DNA of 64,000 nt from Hemicentrotus pulcherrimus. Lineage: Eukaryota > Echinodermata > Echinoidea > Camarodonta > Strongylocentrotidae. The notes beneath the pieces were generated by a model. It had not been told where the DNA came from and made no database searches. It saw only the letters and a list, made by a program, of their open reading frames with translations. Of the stretch, positions 1-14,165 are shown one piece after another. Position numbers and translations under genes: made by a program. The stretch is from positions 42,881 through 106,880 of the forward strand of contig BEXV01000702.1 of the NCBI GenBank assembly GCA_003118195.1. Direction: 5' to 3'. Positions within the stretch are counted from its first letter, which is position 1; each line of letters starts with the position of its first letter.

Positions 1-1416
1 CCCCCCCCCCCCCCCTATATAAAAATGTGTCGTGAGGCAGTCGAGAGGCTAGTATCTTTCGTGTAACATCACAATTATTGACAGAAGGTCCACGAGACGA
101 AATGTTTATTACCATTTTTTCGGCCTCGAGGACTTCAATCGTGTGCGAAGGGTCATGAGACCGAAATTTGTCAGGCCTCGCTTAAGCCTTCGGCCTCGAG
201 GGCCGTCGGTCAAGTGGGCTGTGACCTGGGGTTCATCTAGCTGACAAGAGGAGTAAGTAGTTGGTAACAATAAAGCCAGACATGTTTCTACATTTGAATG
301 AACGCTTCATACTTAAAGGGATCGTTTAACAATGTTAAATCTGAGATACACGGCCCTACGTGTTATCAGTGTCTGTGATATGGTGTAATATTGAAGCCCT
401 AATAAAATTGTGCTTCAAAATGATCAAGAAGTGCCTCAAAAAAGTGAAAAATCTTTGAGTGACCGGGTTTACCAAACTCGTTTTTCCCAATAGACTGTAG
501 TGTTATGAAAACCATCAGGGCGAACGGTTTTCAGAATTTGTAATTCCAATCATAAATATCTTGATAATCAGACAGGCGATTGGCTTGTAAAAGTCATGGG
601 GTTCCTGACTGACCTACAGGTTTATAGTTATCATTGCATCATGAGCTAAATCCAGAATTTTGTTTAAGAATCTGAGACAAAGTTACCGGATCCCTTTAAA
701 CGCTCTTTCAACCATACTGGTTTAAAAGAGAAAGTTCTTGTTTGCTGATATAAATCATTCTTTTTTTTTTTACTTTGCGAATTCCCCCATCACCTTTGTT
801 CGCAAGCACCTTTAAAACGCCATGTGGCAAACGACACTTTATTGAATACGATCTGCTTATTACCACCAAATAGGGCCTGTCCAATACCCAGTACTAATGA
901 AATGTGCCATTTATACGATTACATTGTTCTGATCCGGATGACATTTATTTGCAGTAATAGTAATTCTGAGATCGAAAACCAAAATATATAGTCGAGAAAT
1001 CAAATTTGTTTTCAAGTATGTTAAAACCATTTCCAGATTTATGTATAAGTAAATTATAGATTACATTCAAGACAATACTGCATTTGCAAATACTTTTGAT
1101 TTGATTTTTAAAAAAATATTTAAAAAATCTTATGACCCCTCCCTTGTTTACAGGTTCGGTGAAAGTTAATGCGGAAATCAATGATTATTGTGACTAATAG
1201 AATGACGGTAAACATACCCTTTCTTGAACAGCATTTATCATAATAGGTTTTCATAGTGTACCTAATTTCTCTTAATGCTTGATTTGCAATAATTAAATGA
1301 TACCGTCACGCTCTATAGTTAGGTTGATGAGTCTAAAATGTTTGTTATGTGCCCTTTCACAGACCTTGGAAATTCCCAAGATGACATGCATTGTCTGTAG
1401 GACTGTACAGAACTAG

Positions 1417-1850
1417 GTGAGAGAGGGAGGGACAGCTAGAGAACAAAATAATTGAGAGAGAGAGAGAGAGAGTTAGGTCTAGAAAGCATGGAAGAGGGTC
1501 AGATTGTGAATAGGGAGATATGAATTGAAAGACAGGGTGTGTGGGAGAAGAGAATGGAAGAGAAGAGAGAAGAGAGAGATAGTTAGAGAAAGAGAGAGAG
1601 AGGGAGAGGGGACGAGGGTGTAGATGGGAGTGGGGGCTATCAGAGCGGGAGATGACCGAAGGGTGAGGGATAGAGAAGGAGAGAGAAAGAGAGATAGTGG
1701 GGTATAGAGGTAAATGATAAGCTCGAAAGAGATGGGAGAGAGAGAAAGAAAGGGATAGAGAGTGAAAGAGAGAGAAGGAAAGAATGAGAAAGTGGAAGAG
1801 ATTAAGAATGAGACATTGACAGACTTAAAGACAGAAAGAGAGAGGTAGAG
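1417..1850. repeat. (GA)n-rich purine tract
   Basis: About 430 bases of almost uninterrupted purines on the + strand, dominated by GAGAGA with interspersed GGA and AAGA. The complementary strand gives an open frame full of Ser, Leu and Pro that is only a product of the CT repeat. Such tracts can form triplexes or bind GAGA-type factors, but nothing here shows function. Confidence 0.85.
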
Positions 1851-4800
1851 AAGACGGGAGATTTCTCTATCAATCAGCATTCACACAACGGAAGACGAGA
1901 CCCACTCGAGACTCGTTGTCCAAACAGAGTCACTATCACAGCGCCTCAATGCAGGCGACACAACAACCCTTTTCTCCAAGGTATTTTCCCGCGTAAAACC
2001 CTGAAATGTAGACAACAACATCATTAAGGCCAGACTCTGGAATGAATTGAGGAAACTTCGGATGCAATATACGGCAAAGCTCACAAGGGGACCATGTCAG
2101 TTTCAAGATTTAAAATATTACACATTTTGGCTGTCAAAAAGCTTGTTCGAAGCTTCTACACATAATAAATTAATTTCGTAGCCATCACGAAAGCTCACAA
2201 CAAATAAAAATACAAATCGTATGTCCTAGTAAATTTCTATTAACGCAATCAATGAAACAATTCACAACGCCTTCAGATTAATGAAACATAATGTAAAAGC
2301 ATCTAATAATAAATCTCTATCATATTGATAGAGTTTTGGGGGTTACACAACTGCTAACACAACACAATCAACTATAATTATATAAGCAAAACAAAACAAA
2401 ACAACAACATAAAGATTCGAGATTGCCAAAATGCTCTCAACTTTGGTTGTACGTGATGCAATTGACTTTTTGGTGCTAGAAGTAGTTGTATTATCTGTTT
2501 TCACTCTTTTATCTTCATTTCAAAGGCATTCCTGCCATCTGCTCTACCGGAGGACGGAAAAACGACAGGTGTGACTCTACCACACGCAGGACACACCCGG
2601 TACAAGTGTGCGACACCATGCTGCTCGAACCTTAGACATTCCACCTCTTGTGACCTACCTAACCACAGGGCCTCTCTAAAAGTTCATGGCTCCTCTACTA
2701 TCATTAATGTAGACGGTGAAATGGGACAGCTTTCATTTATTGCGCAGACCACACACACATAACTTGTAACATCCATTATCATTAAAGGTTTGGCACAATC
2801 TCCACAAGTTTGCTATCAAAATTTTACCTTTATTAACTTATGCAGTATCTATATATTTGTATATATAACTGTTGATTGTTTTCATATTGATCGCAGTTCA
2901 GTAGGTATATCACAAACGATGTGATGCCCATTTGATACCGCTAAGCATATGGCACATACAAAACACTTTCAGTTATTATATACAGCAATTTGTCTGACCA
3001 TCCAAACATGGGTCCGAAATTCAACCCACTGTATCTTCGTACTAACCGAAAAGAAGAGAGCATTTTTTGTATATTCCTTTATCACTAATGAGCTATGAGA
3101 ACGAATGTCAAGTGAGCATATTAATAGTATAGAGTAACCAATTTGTATGGTTATTTTTTAAATTTTTTTAAAGGGTTATTTAGGCATGTAGTTTTGTTAT
3201 TTTTTAGTTCAAACTTGGGTCAAAGACTAAAACATTTGTTTCCATTTTTAAAAAAGAAGATCTGGTTCAAATAAATTAATGCAGACCATCTGCATCTTCA
3301 TGCGGAATTCAAAAAAAAGAACGGTTTTACGACGTGAGCATTAAATTGAAATTAAATGTTAAACATTAAAATGCTGTTATACCTATTACTTTTGTTTTTC
3401 AATGAAAGATAATAAATCAATTTCACAAAGTCTTGATTCCATGATAATTATATCTATAAATGTATGTTAACTTCCCAAATCATTAAAAAATGTACATCTT
3501 TCAGAACTTGTTTATTGGTTGTATGATATTTCTTAACTAAAAAAGGAACATTATTTCGAAGTTTGGTTTTTAGATATTTTGATACAATTCTGCCTTTTAA
3601 TACATAAGTGGCACCTTGTGAATTCGCTAAATGGATCTTGTTTTTGTAGAAATTTGAGAATCCTTTTATCAAATGTAATTGTTGCAAATGAGATTAGGAA
3701 ATACTTGAGTGCGAAGTTCGAGAAGGAAAAAGACATTGTCGTTCTAAATAAAATCGTGTGTGGCAAGATTTGGGCAACAGCTAGCAGGTGGGAAGAAATG
3801 TTTTTTTCTATTTCCTTTTTATTCTACATATTTCTTGTCTTGGTCGTCATGTTCATCTTTGGTCATTTTTACTTTTCTCTTTTGTGATACTTTACCTTTT
3901 TTTTGTATACAGTACTTCTCAACACTTGTGTTTTTTCACAAAACTTTTCCGAACCTCTATTACGGGGAAATCGTAACTATAGTTTGTGTAGGAATTCATG
4001 TATTTAATTTGATATACGAATTTATTGATATGAAAGTTCTATCTTATGTCATATATAACAATTCATTGAAGAAAACAATTCTGGCAAAATTCGTTATATT
4101 TTGATAGTGCACGAAGGGCTTGAGATTTACGCCCACCCCCCCCCCACCCCTCCCCCGCCCCTTTCCCTATTCTCCAACACCATTCAATGCAGTTTGGACA
4201 AACAAGCTCGGAACAATCAATGTTGTCTTACAAAATGAAACATATCCCTCAAACATCATTGATTTGTCATCATAGTAACAATTCCTTGTGCAATGCATGT
4301 ATCTTTTTGCTCTATCCCCATAATTACTGTAAGGTCAATGGACTGGGACTTCCCCCCGATTACGTAATCCATGTACTCCGAATTCGTCTATCATAACTCC
4401 ATTAAATGTTGTTAAGTGCAAGCCGTGGAGCCAGGCGTTTATCAAGAAGCATATTCCACCAAAATTGAACTGCACCAAATCAGTGGTCCATCACAACAAT
4501 TGCAAAAGGGGAGAAACCTGCTCAGATGATGCTATATGTTTCGCTGGTGTTATCATGCAAAGACAAATTCATCAATAAACTCAAACTACAAATCAAAAGA
4601 AATATGTCATGGGACTTTAATTCGCACAAAAAAATAAAAATCCAATGTCCGCCCGCTTAGTCACTCCACTCCCTCCCATTTCATCCATGTAATAGGACAA
4701 CTGCTTCCTTCCATGCAGACACAGACCCCACCCCCCCCTCACGAAACCATCTTTTGGGTTAGTGTTAGGGTTGCTATGCTGTGCTCTCCTAATATGGTGT

Positions 4801-5885
4801 CAACTAGAGCGTCATTAAAAATGACACAATCTCTGAACAAAAAGTACAAATTTAATCAGATTTTAAAAATGGAATGTACTGGCAGAATGAGTATGTTTGA
4901 TCTTTCATCGCCTTGTCACGTGGCAAGGTATATCCGCGTAAATCGAACCCTTATCCGGCGACTCCCTGCTAGTTAAACGACAAATGATGAATTAAAACTT
5001 TGGCTGAGGACGAGTCCATTCTAGGCGATTCTTGTAAAAAGTTTAAGGACGACCGGAGCCGGAAACCCAGACAATGTTTTGCTGTCTCGCTGTAGATAGA
5101 GACGAGATGAGAATGAGATAAATACGTGTGGAAGGTGACCAACTTTTCCGACTGGTTTTTGTTCATGAATTGGAATGGTAAATGACGGGACAATAACGGG
5201 ACCTCCCATGGATCGACAGCCCACGAGACCAATGGTCAGCGAGACCGACATGCCATGAGGAGAACGACTCATTGTCGGTCTGACGAACATTCAAAAGAGC
5301 TGTCAGAATGCCCGTTCAATTTAGATCTTGTTGGTTGTCGGTCCATGCACCATGGACTTACTACGATGTAGGTCTATGCTCTCACCCTCATAAACCTTAT
5401 TTTGTCCTATTGGGCTGATGTTCTCGTGAGCCGTTGGACGTGGGGGTATATCAGATAATAAATGTTTCATTAGTAATTTCATTGAGCAAAGGAATTACAA
5501 TTATTTTTAAGTAAGAAACTGATACTCAGAAATTAAATGTTACTCAAATTTAAGAAAATTGGATTTCGATGTACTTTCAGCTGTTCATGTAAGTCTCAAA
5601 TACCAACAAAATTATTGTAATGAATAGCTTTTAAGAGATCTTGAGAGTTGAGACTAAAATTAATTGCATGGCTTAAAAATTCGGTTCACGCTAGGCATAA
5701 TAATTATGACTCCGATAACAGGAATTGAAATATTGAAGCAGTCCCATTTCTTTAACTTTAACAAATACTTTCACAAATATTTGCCTTTAACTGACTTAAC
5801 GCCCTCTTTAATCAGTTTAATCAGTTAAATGTTCTTTCTTCGTCATGTAATTTTTTTTACGTCTTCTTGTGTCTATTCATTACGT

Positions 5886-6245
5886 GTTTTAATAAATGTT
5901 TTCTCTGTTGGCCGCTACTCTTCTTTGACTGTTTGTGTTTTAATAAATGTTTTCTCTGTTGGCCGCTACTCTTCTTTGAATGTTTGTGTTTTAATAAATG
6001 TTTTCTCTGTTGGCCGCTACTCTTCTTTGATTGTTTGTGTTTTAATAAATGTTTTCTCTGTTGGCCGCTACTCTTCTTTGAATGTTTGTGTTTTAATAAA
6101 TGTTTTCTCTGTTGGCCGCTACTCTTCTTTGACTGTTTGTGTTTTAATAAATGTTTTCTCTGTTGGCCGCTACTCTTCTTTGAATGTTTGTGTTTTAATA
6201 AATGTTTTCTCTGTTGGCCGCTACTCTTCTTTGATTGTTTATGTA
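5886..6245. repeat. 51-bp tandem array, seven copies
   Basis: Seven head-to-tail 51-bp units; the AATAAATG of each unit starts at 5891, 5942, 5993, 6044, 6095, 6146 and 6197. Units are virtually identical except for one base after CTTCTTTGA, which reads C, A, T, A, C, A, T in order. Because 51 is divisible by three the array stays open in more than one + frame, producing artificial 17-residue peptide repeats (LINVFSVGRYSSL plus a variable residue). There is no sign that it is translated. It is best treated as a minisatellite. Confidence 0.92.
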
Positions 6246-6988
6246 TTCATATTCTATTCACAATCAGTATTATCTAAGGAGTCCGCAATTTACAAGCTCT
6301 GCTCTCCCGTGACCTCTCCATTTCCTCAAAATATAAATGCAGTTAAATTTTTGTCTTCCTCAATTGTATAAACTACTGTTAAGATTTGTTAACTATAAAT
6401 ACAAAACTATGTTTTGTATACATTTTACATTGTATTCGTGATTATGTATTGTATTTTGTTGGAAATGAAGAAAAAAAATCAAAATGGAATGAAATGAAAT
6501 ACGGGACTAGAACAGAACGATGCTAGGCTTTTGCCACATTGTGTGGTCTCATTGCATTCCCTAATCCGCGATTTACCTGAATTTAACTTATTTACTTTCT
6601 CTGACGTTTGAGCAGTCGATCGTCACCACTTGAAAGCAAACCGAAGCGAGAAATTAGTTTTAAAACCCCTGTCAATCGAGCAATCAATATTTTAATCACA
6701 GTGAGAGCATACTCGTGGTTTAGTGCATTGAGTAGGGTTGGTTGTGGTGGTGATGATGGTGTTATTGAATAAATAATACTTTATATACTTATCCTGACAT
6801 TGAGCTTTGCTTCCGCAAATACCCCCCTATGTATTTTTTTTGTTATTGATTAAAAGTTTCGATTTTGTACGTGTCTTAAAGTCATGTTTAGTTATTAGTA
6901 TAGTTTTTTTTTAAATCATTATTATTATAATCATCATCACTGTTATTAGTTTTAATAATACTATTACTAATAATAATTATAACAATAA

Positions 6989-7067
6989 TACGTCTCTTCC
7001 TTTTCTTCTCCTACTTCCTTTTCTTTTCTTCCTTTTTCTTTTTTCTTTTTCCTTCTTCTTCTTCTAT
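6989..7067. repeat. Polypyrimidine tract
   Basis: About 80 bases of nearly pure C and T on the + strand, with CTTCTTCTTCT at the right end. Just upstream, from about 6917, is an (ATT/ATC)-rich degenerate tract. Simple-sequence DNA, no gene. Confidence 0.7.
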
Positions 7068-9785
7068 CATTAATGTGTGTCAAGTATTATGTCAGGTATC
7101 TGCAGTTTCTCTTAGCCATTAATAGATATTTCATTATTATGTTCTATAACTTTGCCTTATACCCTCTACTCCTATTTGTATGCAGGGTTGTATCCACTAC
7201 CTCCACTTGCCCCCATCAATATCTTGACTTTTCATTCTCCGTTCTTTCAGAACAAACCAAACTTGTTTATCAGTGCTTTTCTTCATGATCTCTTGGAAAA
7301 CACACCCGATTCTTCCCTCGATAAATACTTGATGAAGACATCACTATCCAATCTACAATACAAACAAAACTCGAAATCAAAGTGGGTAAAATTCCCCTTA
7401 AAAGGATCAATTCTAAAGCAAAGAGAGGGAAAAGGACAGTTGATAAGTAGCGCGCTTTTTACGACGTTTTATATAAAAACCCTATCATTCGATGTTTTGG
7501 TCAAAATTATTGCATTATGTGTCTGGACAATAACCCACTTTAACTATTTAAGGAGCTTTAGCTGGTTTAGAATTAATAAATTAGATTATCAACAAAGGTG
7601 ACAGAAGAGAAGAATTCATAAGATTGGATGTGCAGTTCGTTGACACCCCCATGTAATAATCACGGTTAAGAATTAATCACAGGTCGACATGGAGGACCAA
7701 GAGAAGTTGGCAGAGTTTCGATGTTTTGGAAGCGATAGCTCACTTGACAAAAACCTACTTACCTAACTTACAATTTAAAGATGGATTAGCCTTTATTGTT
7801 GTTCTTATTGAAGAAGGAAGAGTAAATGGGGTGAGATATAGGTTTATATGTGACTGTAAATACCGCGAGATTTATGTTGCGTAGAAGCTGTTTGTTAAGA
7901 ATCTGCAAGGCTATTACACGTGTCGAAATTCGATGACCTTTTGACAGTAGTTTAGAAACAAGTGTAGTAAGGATACAAGATAGCGAGTTTATTCAAGCAA
8001 CCATTACACACATAAACAACATTCCGTTTTGCGAAAGGAAAAAGTACAAAATGTGACGAATTAATTCTTTAAATACCGACATTATCGATTCTTGAATCTT
8101 GCAGGGAATTATCAAAAATCTTAAATGAAAGGACTCTATATTTGAAATGGTTACGTTTATACACAATTTTTAGCTCTTTACTTGTTCTTTTCCTTATTTC
8201 CTTGCGCATGATCACTTTTCTAAGTTAAGCAAATATACAGATAGTTGACAACGTATACGGATGGGTAATTTATAAAGTACAAATAAATATTTCACGACAC
8301 TTCTCAAGTCATCTTCTTCACAGGACGGGCTTTCGTTTCGAGTCTGCTGCCAGCTCTCGCTAATACTTGCATTTATTTTCCTATTTCTATGATCTCCCGT
8401 TCCGGCATATTAAATTCCACAAAATATATAAAATGAACGAATAATAATAAGGTTCTTTTCATTATTGTTTCTTTTTGGTAGTTTTCGACTTAGATTTAGC
8501 TTTGTTCTTAACCAGGAAACTCTCAGCTTTCATGAAATGTTATTAATCTACTGAAAAATGAATTATTCTTTCATTTAAAAAAAAAAGTTAATCTGAGTGG
8601 AAGCAACCAATTAACCAAACCGATAAGTGATAGCTTGAAAGAAACCGACCGTAAAATTGTATATTATTTTTTGAAACACAATATCACTAATACCTTGTCA
8701 TATATTCCAACCTTTCAAACATTCACTAATAAGTTTTTTCTTCTGATTTTCAGTCTTTACTCAGGCCAACCAATGATTCAGAAGCCTTGTAAACTTTCGT
8801 AAATTCCGTTCTTCAAAATTAAAGCATAGGTATATATAGGCTATAGCCAACCTACAACATGACAAAAGAAGAAGTCCAATGTCATGCACTAACATGTTAT
8901 GAGTCATCAAAGGATTAACATAGCGGCCCAAGTTCTCCAATACTTCTTTTTTGTAAATGCCCAAGAAAATACCCCCATTCAAGATCAATCTTTCTCGCCC
9001 TCCCTGATCAATGAACCTTAGGTATCATACACTTGATGATCAGGTATTGGGGTGTCTTTAGTGCAGCTCATCGTTCCTTTTATCCTTCTTTCCCACCCTA
9101 GGATAACTTGAAAGAGTGAAAGAAAACAGAAAGAAAGGAGTGGCTAGATCGCCGGACAATGCTACTGAAAGCGGCGATAAAGAAGTAAAATCAACTACTT
9201 TGTACTAATCCGTATTTATAATGCGTATTAGGACCACCGTGTGTCAGAAGGGTTTGTAACTGATATCTTTACCGTACTGGTCGCATGCTGTTTTGTGTAG
9301 TTAAAGTAGTTTGAAAACTCCTTGATCGATACAGGATTGAAGTTGTCAGGGCCAAGCATATTGCTTGGTAGTTCAACAGGAAAATATTGCCGTTGTCACA
9401 CTTCCATGGTTGGGAGAAGACGCTCAGATCAGGGTAATTCCCTGGTCAGATGGAGGAGGGGCGTATGGACGTAATCTACCGATTGAGATGTTGGCGAAAC
9501 AAACACATACGCATGAGCGTAAACCCCGGGAGATGGTGCAGCCGCCCCCACATATTTTCATAATTCTGTATTTGCCTATGCGTTTACCCCCTTCCCCTCC
9601 CCTTCTCTTCTCACCCTAAAGATGAATCAACTTATTAACACACGCATAAAAATCAATGCCAAGCCTACACATCACGTAAATATTCACATGTACATGTAGT
9701 TAATTCCTGATAAAACAGATCCTATTTTTTGAAAACTCGTTACATCGTTACATTCAATTAAGTCAAGAAGTTGCCTTAATTAATA

Positions 9786-10050
9786 GGCCATTATCGTAAT
9801 GTAACCAAATTTATAAGTGCCTAGATACGTATTATTCCATTCACCTGTTACGAGTAATTGTTTTTTCAATAATCAGAATGCAAGTTGTATATTACATGGT
9901 AGGACATGTGATTATGTTAGTCCTACCCAGCAACAAATAATGATGACTTATGGGATACATTTACTCGTAACATGTGAATGAAATCATGCATATCAAGGCG
10001 CTTCATAAAGGCATATTATGCGTAAATTGGGTTACATTACGAAAATGGCC
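9786..10050. mobile_element. Hairpin-type MITE with imperfect long inverted arms
   Basis: The left arm 9786-9857 (starting GGCCATTATCGTAATGTAAC) pairs with the right arm 9961-10050 (ending GTTACATTACGAAAATGGCC). The inner ends are GTTACGAGTAA and TTACTCGTAAC. Arms are imperfect, the right one carrying extra bases, and about 100 bases form the loop. Such a fold-back layout without a coding frame is typical of a MITE or foldback transposon; the family is not recognised. Confidence 0.7.
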
Positions 10051-13000
10051 TATATGTAGATGTCTTTGACTTTGAGCTTTCAAGATTTTATATTAATCGT
10101 CAAAGTAGGTGTTTACGTTTTGTGTGACTTAATTTAGGCAAAAAACAAGTAAAGCATTCGATTTTCTTGAGAAGGTGGTATCAATTGTTGTTGAGATTTT
10201 GGTTATTCGCTGGTGGGCCGCACCACTTGGTATGGAATATAATAAAATGCACTATGTAAACACGCTTTAAAGTACTATGTGAATGATAATCAGGTTGCAT
10301 TCAATTGAAAATATTTTCAAGACCACTTGTACGCGAAATAAAAACCAAAATACAAATGTAGGTATATTAGTACGTACATGGCTCATAAAGAGTATAATAA
10401 ATCGAATACATTGTTTATATTATGTAAAAGAAAAGAAAAGCAATCCTAGACTAGACAGGGAAATATTAAACAAGTTTGTTTTTTTAAACTTCTAAAAAGA
10501 TATTTTAGTTTGAATATTTGAAAGTAGAGAGTGAGGAGTCAACCGGAAGCACACGATGTCAATGCATTAACATCAGGACTTCAATTATTTAGATTGCATA
10601 TCTGAAGTCTCTTTCATTTTGTTTGAAATTTAAACATAAGAATCGAAGTATTTATTTGATAATAACGACATGATGACGATTCACGACAACAAAAATGATA
10701 GGGACAATACCTAAAGATTCTTCTGCTCCTAGTCCTGAGCGGACAAAGAAACACTCCTTGTAATGGGCTAGCTCTTCCGCCGCTGGTCCGTTGTTCAAAG
10801 ACGCGCGCGTTAAAGTGGTGGATGTTTTGTGTCGGTCGGGTCTTTGCGTGGGTCGCCGATTTGAGATGGCTTTTGTTGCCAGGTCTTTATCCGGATAAAG
10901 TTAACTAAAGGCCTACAATAGCTTTTGTGTGGGCTGGGAAATAGCAAAGTTTAATTTAAAAAGGTTAATTAAGTGGTTTGGGAGATTTAAGGCTCGTGCG
11001 TGGTTCTATCTTACATTGTTAAATTATCCTTTATTTGATTTTGATTGGGATGTCTTCTAAGTTGACAGGGTGAGTAAGAAGGGAAAGCAATGAGAGAAAT
11101 AAGAACAGGAATGAAGATATGCGCGAAATATGGGTATATATTATGTATTACAAATGTATGTGGGCGTGTTGGGGATGAGAGATAGGGCGGATAGAAGCAG
11201 TAAGGCACGAGCAGAGATACTGGCATCGAGAAAAACGGAGGAAATATATTATATAACAAATAAAAGCTCAAATATTGTGCGGACAAGGACAAGTAAGCCA
11301 CATTGAAAGATGAAAAAACAACCGCAATTTATTTACGGAAATTGTAACCTTTTTTGTCCTTCATTCGAAATGTCCGAAATCGACTAGTTTTTGTCTCATT
11401 TGTTTATAGTACATCTACATCAACGGCAATGATATCAAGTGACGTCTCTCTAATCAATAAAGAACCGTCGGGTGAAACAATCGACAAGTTTGCGCATACG
11501 TACAAATCAAAGAATTAAAGTCTAACGATAAAAAATGACTTTGAAATTCGAAGACATGGAGCAAAGTCCCCTCCAATGATGATAGTCTGCCATAATTTGA
11601 AGGGAAAAAAATAAACATAACAAATAAAATACATAGGGGGAGTAAAGTTCATCGTGTGTGTGTTTTTTTTCCTTCAATTTTCCGAAATTCCTTAATTAAA
11701 AAACGGAAATTTTTCTTTTTTTCAAACTGTCAAATTTGCCGACAATTTGAAAGAAAATGTAAAAAAAGAATTGAAATGGAGGGGTATCGCATCCGTCCCT
11801 CTGGGTACCCCTTATTCGATCTTTACAAACTTCAGCTTTTCCATTTTATTCATTGCTGCTTATCCGGAATAAACAAATATGTTGAACTTCTTTAATAGTT
11901 CCATCCATGCCTGAATCAGAGAATTCCCTTTACTTTCTCGCGAACATGAAGTTTGAAGGTGCTCCATGGCTGGGCTAAAAAGGAAACACCCTCAATATCC
12001 GAGTCTGATTGTGGTCACATATAGGCCATAATTGCTTAATAGTGTAATACGGTAATTTGTGTGTGGAGAACCACCCGGCTAGTGTAATTGTGGTCAGGGA
12101 AAATAATGAAAAAAGGTTGTATTACTTCAGACCAATTAGCATAGTTGAGGATACTAATATCTTTTAAATAAAAGATAGTTTCCGTTGGTTAATGCAGTTG
12201 TCATTGCCCAAATAACCTCGATTCTTTTACCCGGCCTGTCTGACAAAAATATGTTTAGAATGATTGTCGAATCGCTTATTGCAGATGGTTTGACAGCTAC
12301 TCGCTATTACCTCTGATATCATTCAATTCTTCGTCTCTAATCTAAGTTCTTACCGTTTTTGCTGTCGCTTCTCCTCTTAAAAATGTTGTTCCTTCCTATG
12401 TATAAAATCGTATGCAAAGTTATGCAATATCTAGCAAGTTAATTTGGATTGAATAACCAGGCATCGGCTATTTTTTATTTTTTCGGGACGTATTCTCCTT
12501 AGATAATATTTTCCTGAAGGGCGTACCTATACAGTGCAAAATAAATTGATGAATTTTATCACAAAATGACTTTTCGCATGTTCTTTCTTTTGCTAAAACT
12601 ATACGACTCTCTTGTGTGAATCTTCGGAACTTACAGCTGTTTAGAGGACTTTTCTGGTCATAATTTTTAAACTGTTTTTTCATTGCAGATAAACAACTGA
12701 TAGATTTTAGTTTCTCACAAAGAAAATGGAGTATACCGAATATAAAAAGAATAATGTACAAGAAGTTTTTTTTTAATTGATGACTTTGAAATATTGTACA
12801 AACATTTGAAATACCAACATGTAACATTTCAAATACCAACAATGAACCACTGACTGTCCCGGTTAATTTGAAACGGAAATATGCCATGGAATAAAAGAAC
12901 GGTTTTTACAAAGAAATGTTCCCTCAAAGTACTCTTTATTGTTAGTAGCCAATCAGGACAGTGTCCCTTTCTTTTGATAACTAATCTTAACTTCCTTTTG

Positions 13001-13784
13001 ATATCAAAAGTAAGAACTAAAATACCGATCAAGAATCGATTGGCTGGGAGTGGGTGTTCCAGTCATTGTCTCTGCTTTCGACGTGGGTATACAAGTTGTA
13101 TTCCGTCTTTTCAGTAACTTAGCCTCGCTTTTTCATAATGTCGCGTGCCTAATATTAAAAGAGTTAAGAAGCTTTGTGAGCAACTATGATTATGTTTAAT
13201 GTAAATTGAATAATTGTTATAGGTAATGATTATAAATTAGGTGAGCGTCGAGGAAATTCGTACGAACACTGAGGAGATATAAGAAGATATTCTACAATTC
13301 ACAGAATTTTAAGCGATGTTTACCAACCCCAAACATGCCGAACAAATCTAAATAGACAAGCTGAAAAATAGATTAATGAATGTTTATAATATATAATGTC
13401 AAACCATGCAGGAATTACCCAATTAAAAAACTAGAGGAAGGAATCAAACCATTGCCGGTTGAAAATAATGCATTTTGATGACCATTTCCCTTATTTTTCT
13501 GTTTGGAAAACTATTCCCATATGTATTTAAAGTGAATTTTTTCTTATGTCATTTGCTCTTGTACGACATCTTATGTGATGACATTTTCTGTTTGATTGTC
13601 AGTCTGACTCAGTCATCGTGAATTAATCGCCTGAACAACTAAATTGTATACCCCTATTCAATTTCTCAAGATTGTCTCATTATCATTATTATTCGTAAAA
13701 TCATCAAAAGCTATGCGAATTACTTGAGATGTATTCCTACTTTCACATACTGTAATAAGATACTGAAGAAGTCGCAGAGAGGTA

Positions 13785-14165
13785 TTAAAGGTAAAGACCA
13801 GTTATGGTCATGCAATTGCATTGTGAAAGAAACGTTGTGGAATCAATCAGAAAAGGTTGATCATCAAGCATCAAGCATTTGCAAGGTTCTTGAATCATCA
13901 AAATGATAAGAAATTTGGCCCATTCTTTGTAAAGTTACAAGCACTATACACAGAAAGATGTACATGTATATGGGACTACCCTGTATCTCTCACAGACCAT
14001 GAGAGAAACCAATTTTCCAAATATATGAATTAGTAGCTGGTTTCCCGGCAAATTTTTTATCATCATGTATTAGTCAAAACATATTCTTTCACACGATTGG
14101 TAATGAGAGCTTCCATTTCATTTTTTTGAAATTGGGGCGTTTCCAATACTGGTCTTTACCTTTAA
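13785..14165. mobile_element. TTAA-flanked MITE, complete copy
   Basis: A 381-bp element counting its TTAA borders. The terminal inverted repeats are TTAAAGGTAAAGACCAGT at the left and its reverse complement at the right. The interior has no useful open frame. The same element occurs complete at 53143-53515, broken at 54838-55099 and as a decayed fragment near 25497-25686. TTAA at both ends is the target duplication of piggyBac-type transposons, so this is probably a non-autonomous piggyBac-like element, by inference only. Confidence 0.8.

Noticed and set aside
1479..1880. Ser/Leu/Pro-rich open frame on the - strand
   Set aside because: Translation of the (GA)n tract.
5829..6371. 180-residue open frame with 17-residue repeats
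   Set aside because: It is created by the 51-bp minisatellite, which is open in more than one frame; no independent coding sign.
7152..7601. 149-residue open frame
   Set aside because: No recognised domain, no splice context, composition typical of AT-rich chance frames.
12468..12887. 139-residue open frame on the - strand
   Set aside because: No family resemblance, AT-rich, overlaps no other support.
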